From Phlegmacium glaucopus (taxonomy: Eukaryota; Basidiomycota; Agaricomycetes; Agaricales; Cortinariaceae): a stretch of DNA of 64,000 nt. The notes under the pieces are model-generated. The model ran no database searches. It was not told the origin of the DNA and worked only from the letters and a program-made list of their open reading frames with translations. This document shows positions 55,728 through 64,000 of the stretch, piece by piece. Both the position numbers and the translations under genes were made by a program. The first letter of the stretch is position 1; every line of letters starts with the position of its first letter. The stretch spans positions 686,570 through 750,569 of the forward strand of contig MU130378.1 of NCBI GenBank assembly GCA_015039465.1, written 5' to 3'.

Positions 55728-55906
55728 TTTTTCTGGTATGTTAAATTACCATTATTTTGACACTTCTCGTTTCATCACTATCTCGTGTTCTATGGTATTT
55801 GGTATTTGGCATTTATAGTAAAATTTCTAGACACAATATGTACATTTTTTGGCTTGACCCTCTCTCCTCTAGTATGTTGTGCATGTATTGCTTTCGAACT
55901 CGTAAA

Positions 55907-56830
<924 letters not shown>

Positions 56831-57052
56831 GGTACGATACCGATTGGTGCTTTCCAACAATAATCTGCTTGGTGTTATATGCGTTCCGATACGCACTCTT
56901 GTCAGTAAGGAGAGCAGAATGGTCTGATTTATTTTCAAGTACAGGAATGGAGTTTCAAGTGGTGGACAGACCGTCGAATCCGGATCACAAGACTTCTAAT
57001 ACAACATAGCGTTTCTTTGCGTACTGACATATGACTAAAGGTTCATTTTTTC

Positions 57053-60000
57053 TCACACAATGGCAATCGTGAACGGTTCGTATGGGTTCTTTTGCTCAAG
57101 ATGAATTAGATCTTTGGTGGCGAGCACTGAGCAGTGTAAATTTTTGGTCGGTTTGACAGAGCAAATGGAAGGTGTCACCTAAACAATGATAGAATGCAGC
57201 TGCAGCCACATGGCGAGTACTAGACAATTTCGGTACAACGGTTTCAAATGTTAGTTGACCAGTTGGCTTGGGCAACGTCTTATATTGCATCTTGGCGTAT
57301 CTATTTCGGGGAATTGTTTAGATTTGGCCTAGTTTCACGAGCACACTTACTCGAGAAAATTGTAAGAGTTTCGTTCTAAAGCAATCAGGTTCAGATCGGA
57401 CTTTTGGGTTTCCTGTTGAGTTTCCTCGGGCCCATTTTCGACTGCAAAGAGAAGTTGGATGTAGCCACGGTCAAAGGCGTTTGCAATAATAGAAATCACC
57501 GTCAAAAACAAAATCTTCTCCGAAGACCTGGGAACCTCTTGCATCAGAAGGAACTGGAGAAAACCCGATACCACCGATAGCGATACTTCCTAGTTGACTG
57601 GGAACAATCGAGCTGTCGCGGCGACTAAGCGAATTGCTGCGCAGCCTGACATCAACGTGATCAATGAAGGTTTCGCTTCCAGGGAGGGCGTCTGCTGCAT
57701 TGCCGTTTGATGAACTTGCTCCAGCGTTATCCCAAGGGAATAGGGAACTGCGCTGCGATCCGTTCGCATTGTCTCTTGGGCCCAGGTCAAATGCGAGATT
57801 GTGTCCTCTAAGGATGGAAGAGGCGCGTGAAACTCGACGAGCTTGACCAGGTTCCTATGCCGTATCACGTTAATATAAATCGCTGCCTTTGTCTAGAATT
57901 TCACCTCAGATGAATGCCGCAGATTAATTACTTCTTCCACTCCACCCATATCTAGATCATTTCGTTTGCACTGCAATCGTGCGTGAAGAAAAAAGTCGTC
58001 ACCTCCAAAATCTATGCCCATGCCTGCGTCTACATCAAGATAAGGAGGGTCGTGGTGGGCAGCTTCGAAGTTTTGTAGATCTGGCTGCGTTCGTTCAATC
58101 TTTCGGCGTTTCAAGGGACGGCCTTCTAGTAGAAAGTGAAAAAATATGGATACTAGACAAAGATAATAGTGAGCTGACATGCCATCTTCTTGATGGATCC
58201 GGAGCGCTCCAGATCTAGCTTCAACTTGAACTTTGAAAATTTCTTGCCAAAAGTCAATTAAACTCTGGGCTTCAACTTGGAAAAAAAATGCCGATTAGTA
58301 TTTGGAACAAGTTATGGGTCCAGTAGGGGCCCAAACTTACTTCCCTTAGGAACGCCCCAAACAAGTTCTTCAATGATTCTACCACTGTTTTTCTCTAGTT
58401 TCTTGGTTAGGATTTCTCGTCTAATTGTATTTTGAGACTCGAGGTATTTCGCCCGAGCAACCTTGAGAAAAGGAAAAAGTCTGTCAAATAATAGAATAAT
58501 CAGACGCACAAAACGAACTCTTAATTCATCGTCTGTCAGTTCAGTCCGGGCGTCTAGCAATAACCGAGTTCGTTTAACTTTTTTGGTAGGATCTGCTTGG
58601 TTTGCTTTATTTAGTTCTTCAATCGTGATATCTCTTAAAGGCAGGGGTTCTTCTTGATCTTGTGATAATAATTGGGTCGAGAAAGAGGTGGGGGGACTTG
58701 TGGCTCGGGAAAAATCTGATCCCATCTTTGAAAGGGGCGGCACATTCTCTAATGAAACGTTAAATAGAATCGGAAGATAAGAATGGTTCTTTCATAGGCC
58801 AACCTTTGCCGGGAGTCTGGAAGATATGGATGATTTTTCAGAAAAAGAATCATTAATTATGACTAGGCCATACCTTTCTCTTTCTTGGAGTCTGCTTCGG
58901 GCGCTGAGTACCAGCGTCAGGTTGACAAGCAACCAGACTGAATGGGGCTGCGAGATCCTCGAGTATGGGAATGTCTTGTACAGAAAAGTTGAAATCTATT
59001 CCAAGCTCATTTCCTTCATTCAAGTCAATCATAGGATAATCGACATCCGTGTTCCTGCAGGGGTATTTCAGTGACAGAGAAACTAAATGAAAATATGCGC
59101 ATAGACTAACTCTGTGAACCTATTACTTCGGACACTTTTAACGGGCGAGACACCCCAGCCAAGTTCTCTCGCCAAATCGTCACCTAATCCTTCTCCTAGA
59201 TCTAAACCATCAGAGAACGGAAAGAAATTCTCAAACGGCGCATCCACTTGGGAAGAAGATGGACATTCAGCACCAGGAGGTCCGAGTTGACTGAAAGATA
59301 CTTCATAGGAGGCGGAGAGGAGGTGGTCATGATGCTCATCGAGTGTATGGGTTTCTTTACGGGCTGTTTCTGCCTTCGGAGCAGCTTTGGCGCTGGCTTT
59401 GGATCGCTTCTTATTTTGAGTCTCTGGATCAAAATCACCATCATCATCCTCTAAAAGTAAGTCATTATCTCTTGTCATGTCATCTGTCAGTAATGCACGA
59501 GCTCTCCGTCAGCTAACAGGTGTTTTCTGAGAAAAGTTTTCTTACCTCCAATGTTCAAATATTCCTCCCAATCCTGTATTATGTATATGAGGAGATAGAC
59601 TTTGAGCGCAGATCATCAGCAAGTGAACATACAGCGACCAACGCCTCATAATCCAGAGTATATGCTGCTCTGGGGTTCGGTACAATCGTCAAAGCAGAGT
59701 GCCTGTGCCCATGTCAGACTTCGGTGGTCACAACTACAAGGGAAATATGCATACCTTGCTACAGGATTTGCCATCTGTAGTTGTCCACTTGCTGAGCCAG
59801 AAGCACGCAAGTCCTGTACAACCTTCTTTAAAGAGGTGACGCAATTTGTTACATCGGACATCAATATCTCTTGTTTAACTGTAGATGGCTAGACATTATT
59901 CCGACTTCAAAAGTGCCTTGGTCTGCAATAGAAAAGCACCTTTATACACGCTTAAGAAAAAAGATTCAGCACACGTAGATTGGATCAAGGAAATTGATGT

Positions 60001-60268
60001 TCCTACCGTACAACGCCGAACATCAGATTGCTCGACAGCCGCAAGGCCAAAGGCTCAGCCGGTTCAGAAATCAAGTCGCATAACTGAGTAATATTCGCAG
60101 TAAGTACTGATCTTTTGGGCAACTTTTTGAAAGCTGATTTAGAACCCAGGGTAGCAGCCAACCTACCGGAACTTGTTCAAGAAGAAGCAGAAATTAGCGA
60201 AGGTCAACATACCAGAGCAGGCCAAATCCGCTATCACGCCTGGTCAGCAACTCTGGACTGAAAAACAT
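57053..60268 (-). CDS. REC8: Meiotic cohesin kleisin REC8
   Basis: Alpha-kleisin of meiotic cohesin, closing the SMC1-SMC3 ring. MFFSPELLTRRDSGFGLLWL (ATG at 60268) and AATLGSKSAFKKLPKRSVLT are the N-terminal SMC3-binding domain in the REC8 rather than RAD21 form. NITQLCDLISEPAEPLALRL, RVYKVKQEILMSDVTNCVTS and LKKVVQDLRASGSASGQLQM follow. The middle is acidic and disordered, with separase-type candidates around DMTRDNDLLLEDDDGDFDPE, FSQLGPPGAE and DYPMIDLNEGNELGIDFNF. Later parts include PPLSKMGSDFSRATSPPTSF and GSETFIDHVDVRLRSNSLSR. The C-terminal winged helix reads LIALERNSYNFLEYAKMQYK, TLPKPTGQLTFETVVPKLSS, TRHVAAAAFYHCL and ATKDLIHLKQKNPYEPFTIA, ending at the TGA (57053). Many short introns. 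Confidence 0.88.
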
Positions 60269-60362
60269 CTGTGGAACAGGATGCAAATAAAGAAGGGCAA
60301 TTCAGAGAAACTCAGCTTTATGAAGACTTTACATTCTGTCATGCTATAAATAATACGTCCTA

Positions 60363-62625
60363 TCAGATTTGTATCCATCGCCTTCCATCCAAACCCATAA
60401 TCCGAGCGAAAAGATCATCTCGCTCTCCAATCCAAAGGAACTTGTCTTCTCTATCCCCTGATACATCGTTCCATCGAATCTGGAGCCCTTTTAACATCCC
60501 AACCTTCTTCACTCTTTTGATTGCTGTCAAAGTAATAATGATCTTCGCATCCTGCCGCAATAACGGCGTGAAAACCATCGTATTCTGCGTCAAAGTGATC
60601 AGTCCAGGTGCCGAGCTGTGTTGACAGGGATACGCTACATAATATTCAGCGGCCAGTTCAATAGTTAATTCTAGGCAACTGACTGTGGGTTTCAACAGGC
60701 CCAACTTCGGGGACTGGCCGCTGTTAAACGTCGAATTAACGCTAATGCTTCCTTTGAACAGTATTTCTTACTGGGTTTCCAAATTTAAACCCTGCGATAT
60801 CGCCGACAGCAGATTTGCCGAGGGCGACACGATTACCCCATTTTTTCCAATTGATCGGGTTTTCGAGCCCGGCTTTACCACTTCCCTCGGGAAGAGGTTC
60901 AACACTGGTGCCTGGTTGATGCAACCTGTCACGTTTTATGGACTTCGGGGGCTTTATTTCGAGGCCTGCAGCAACGCGCTGCGACATAAGTTGCATGGCA
61001 TACTCTACATCGGTTGGGACATCGTGGAACGCTGGAGGTAATCTGCGCGTTTGGAGAAAATAAGACCACGTCTAATATCAATATCAGTCAACTGACCTTT
61101 CAATGTCTGACGGTGGAAGGCTGACTATAATGGGAACAACGTGCCAAAAGATAAAGCCCAGGACAAAAAATGTCAATTTACATAGGACCTGGGCGGGAAG
61201 CATTGTCAACAGGAATAGGATAAATAAGGCCTAGTATCCTCAGCGAATGATGTAGTTATGAGGAGCAATGTACTTACAACGCCGTATATTCGCGATGACG
61301 CTGGTCGGCGCCAAAGAAATATGCTGAAGCAAGGGTGACGTCGGCAAAGGCATCAGATTCAGGGGAAAAGGTACGCACTTCCTTACTCTTTCATGTAAGT
61401 CGGCGATTTCATTCAAGGCGTAGACAATAATCCCCTTAATGTCAGCTGCTTCCCCTTTGTCGAGGGCATCTTCTGATATAGGCATATCTCCTATGTCCTC
61501 CGTGGGATTGGCTGAATGCATATCTTTTGCCTTTTGTTTTGCTGTTTTCTTTCGTCTCTGGTCAAAGAGTTTGAACAAATGGAAGACTTCCGTTACTCCA
61601 GTCGATGTCGCAGACAACCTTGCGGAGACTTGGTCTCCAAATTCATTTGCCCGGATTACCTCTTCACGATGCTGTCGAAGGTCTTCTAAACTGGGATGAG
61701 GAAAAATTCGTCGCTTGAGGAGAGCGAAAATAACACGCAGGACAAGGGCAGGAATGAGAAAATTGTACCACCAGAGAATCCAATAAATCTGTGTGGCAAA
61801 TTAAGCTACTTAAAATCACGAAGCAGGAAGATGACTCACAGAACAATAGATCAAGCTGGTATTGCTGTCTTCCCAAGTGGCCAAGCTTGCGAGTTGGGAG
61901 AAGAAAGGACCATAAGCAGGCAGAATAGCAAGATAAATTCGTTGTGCAGCAAGTCGTAAACGACCAATAGTAAATGGCGGCGGAGAAGGTCGAGCACGGG
62001 GAAGAATGGGAAGAATATATCGCTGCTACACATTAAGCATAGAGCATGTAATAAAACATAAGTAGTAATTACACAGGCGATCTCTTCCGACCAATTTTTA
62101 GAGAGAGGAGTAGTAGTAGAAGGCGTAGGGATCACAGAAGGTGGCGAAGATATTTCTCCCAAACTGCTGATTGGAGTCCATTCTTCATCTTCCGGTTTAT
62201 GTTCAAGAGGGCCGGGAGGTAAGACGTGGGTAGCTATAGAGTTCTCTGTACCTGGAGCATCTACAACTTGGACTTCGGTCACATACTGCCAACACCAATC
62301 AGTGCTGTTTGAATATACGAGAGGTATCACAAACATCAGAAAAGAGGGTGAGGAACCGGTCTATTTCTTCATTATCGTAGAGTTCACGCAGTTGCTTCTC
62401 GTTCAGTTCATTTTCTTCTGCGTCTTCTAGATTGGGAAGTAGATGGCTATCATCGGTTTGAGAATAGTCGCCGAGCCCACCAGGGACCTTGCGAAGTGGT
62501 AGTGGAGGTGGGACTGCAAGGACAGACGCGTTATTATCAGAAACATTATTGGGCAGTTTGCGCCGGGGTGGTAGTGGAGGTGGACTGGAGACATTAGGAA
62601 TAGATAAAGGTTCTACTGTATCCAT
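60363..62625 (-). CDS. GRAM-domain membrane protein
   Basis: Fungal membrane-anchored protein with a C-terminal GRAM/PH-like lipid-binding domain; the exact role is unknown. MDTVEPLSIPNVSSPPPLPP (ATG at 62625) starts a Pro-rich, disordered region. YVTEVQVVDAPGTENSIATH and GEISSPPSVIPTP lie before a helical part with FTIGRLRLAAQRIYLAILPA. A strongly hydrophobic segment (IYWILWWYNFLIPALVLRVI) then spans the membrane. A coiled helical stretch (EEVIRANEFGDQVSARLSAT, VFHLFKLFDQRRKKTAKQKA) follows. The C-terminal domain is LGLLKPTVSCLELTIELAAE, STAPGLITLTQ-type strands, NTMVFTPLLRQDAKIIITLT, KVGMLKGLQIRWNDVSGDRE and KFLWIGERDDLFARIMG, ending at 60363. Contact-site or lipid transfer roles are typical of GRAM proteins, which is inference here. 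Confidence 0.75.
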
Positions 62626-62797
62626 TGTTACCAGTACACAGAACGGTGCAGACAAGGGAAAGGTATCGTAATTCACGTGATGAGCAGTAACAAATTATGT
62701 AAGGAGATAACGATCACATGACAGACGCGACATTCAACCACATCCAGAATTCGTTGACATCAACCTCTAAGTACTCTGTCATTGCCCGGTCGCCACC

Positions 62798-64000
62798 ATG
62801 GATTATCCAGGCCTCTTGAACTGGGCAAATTCAGTCCGCCTAACTATGACGAGCGATCCGGGTCGACAGCTCTTCAAAGAACAAGTCCAGACACATGGCT
62901 TTTTGTTTCTCGACGATTATCTTGACAGTATTGTTTCAGGCCAAAAGCAGGAGTACGCCTTTCATTCACAAACGTCATTATATATCTCATGAACTATCGA
63001 ATAGTCCTCTAATTGAATTGGTAAAGACGCCCGGCCGTAAAAAGGCGGCTTCGAGGAAACCAAAATTGATGACTTCAAAGTTGGGAAACCCTATCCCATT
63101 ATCATTCGAGGTATTTAGCTGTTCACCATACGCCTACGTAATACTGATGTTCTCAACAGGACTCCAATGAAAATGAGAATATTCTTCCCGCCAAAGACTT
63201 GGTTAAGTCTCTTTCTAAAGTTGATGGAGTCACAAAGCTAGAAAGTCCAAATGAGTCTCGAGAATCCCCTCAACGACCAGCACTACTCCCCATACAACCT
63301 TCAAACTCGGAACAAAATAACCTCTCCGTGATAGCAGAAGATGAAGAACCCTCAGATCGCAACGGTCTTTCCACGTCAAACGCTCAGGATAGGCTCCCTA
63401 AGCCCCCTCTTGTCGTGCCCCGAGCTGTCGAGATTTCCGAGACGTCTTCCAGACAACGCTCCCCCCAGCATGGAAACGATACGTCTCAGGAAGATAAAAT
63501 AGATTCAATGTCGTCGATGGACACATTCCATTCTATACCCTTGGACTCGCCAGGTGAACGTATCCAGCGAACGGAAACTTTCCCACAAACAATTGAGGCT
63601 TTGGCCATCGAAGATCATAACGAACTTCCCAATGCACAATCCTTGAATGACAAAGATCATGTCATGACCGACATGCAGGAAGAAGTTGTGGAAACGTCTC
63701 AAAAACTAATTGACAAGCCGAATCCTACCTCCTTTCCAACGCTACCAGAACCAATGCCACTACGGAAATCTATGAAACCTCCTCGTGACCCTTCCATGAA
63801 CGCGGTTTTGCTAGGGGCTGCCACACCAGGTGCGCCTGTCGGTGGGAAGCGAACTTCGTGGTTGATGAAGGCCAGAGAGGCCAAGGCCCTCGAAGGGCTG
63901 AGTAAGAAATTTCATCCACCTGGGATGGGCAGCGGCGTTGGCTCGAGTTCCTCCCTGACTTCGCAGGGTACAAAAAGGAAAAGCGATTCTTTGTCTTTGC
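62798..64000 (+). CDS. Ser/Pro-rich protein, possibly INCENP-like, 5' part
   Basis: The gene runs off the right edge. MDYPGLLNWANSVRLTMTSD (AT​G in a perfect CGCCACCATGG context) is followed by LFKEQVQTHGFLFLDDYLDS. After an intron, PLIELVKTPGRKKAASRKPK and LMTSKLGNPIPLSFE come, then after another intron a long disordered, Ser/Pro/Glu-rich region (DSNENENILPAKDLVKSLSK, PQRPALLPIQPSNSEQ). The distal part has TSWLMKAREAKALEGLSKKF and GTKRKSDSLS. The order short helical N-terminus, long disordered middle and basic SWLMKARE resembles fungal inner-centromere (INCENP/Sli15) proteins, but the diagnostic C-terminal IN-box is outside the window. I give this identity low confidence. Confidence 0.55.

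Noticed and set aside
56831..56938. N-terminal extension of IDI1 resembling a targeting peptide
   Set aside because: It opens only with TTG, with no ATG in frame, so the start at 56830 is preferred.

Overview
The window looks like nuclear DNA from a filamentous basidiomycete, probably an agaricomycete. Genes are close together on both strands and cut by many short introns of about 45-75 bp with GT...AG or AAG borders. Several proteins match typical basidiomycete forms: a CS-SGS-only SGT1, a PPZ phosphatase with an N-terminal MG, REC8, SNX3 and a basidiomycete-type kinase-like protein. No rRNA, tRNA or CRISPR array was recognised. Gene models were assembled by hand from exon fragments, so splice sites are inferred.

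1-13 kb: the 3' part of a CorA-type metal transporter, a coiled-coil protein of unknown function, PEX16 and a cupin protein. A 2.6 kb gene-poor stretch with two TACGG-rich tracts follows, then a ketol-acid-reductoisomerase-like gene broken by an in-frame TAA, and a CC1/RBM39-type splicing factor.

13-24 kb: an MFS transporter, a RidA enamine/imine deaminase, a degenerate protein kinase, a Zn/PLP D-serine-dehydratase-like enzyme, a Rab4-type GTPase and a Ser/Thr-rich single-span membrane protein. RidA proteins destroy the 2-aminoacrylate made by PLP serine dehydratases, so transporter, RidA and dehydratase could work as a small amino-acid catabolic neighbourhood.

24-34 kb: the most unusual region. 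Two near-identical isochorismatase-family genes lie as direct repeats of about 1.35 kb. Between them is a 3.8 kb element with inverted arms of about 0.49 kb, a giant internal hairpin (about 0.65 kb arms, about 20 nt loop) and no recognisable transposase. A second Ser/Thr-rich membrane protein gene lies just beyond.

34-64 kb: ordinary, dense housekeeping DNA. In order: a conserved membrane protein, a GT31-like glycosyltransferase, a GST-like protein divergent from SGT1, dihydrofolate reductase, mitochondrial bL36, SNX3, an EamA-type transporter, PPZ phosphatase, ribosomal protein uS17 (RPS11), DNA ligase I, MPC1, a conserved unknown protein, isopentenyl-diphosphate isomerase, the meiotic cohesin REC8, a GRAM-domain membrane protein, and the start of a Ser/Pro-rich protein that may be INCENP-like.
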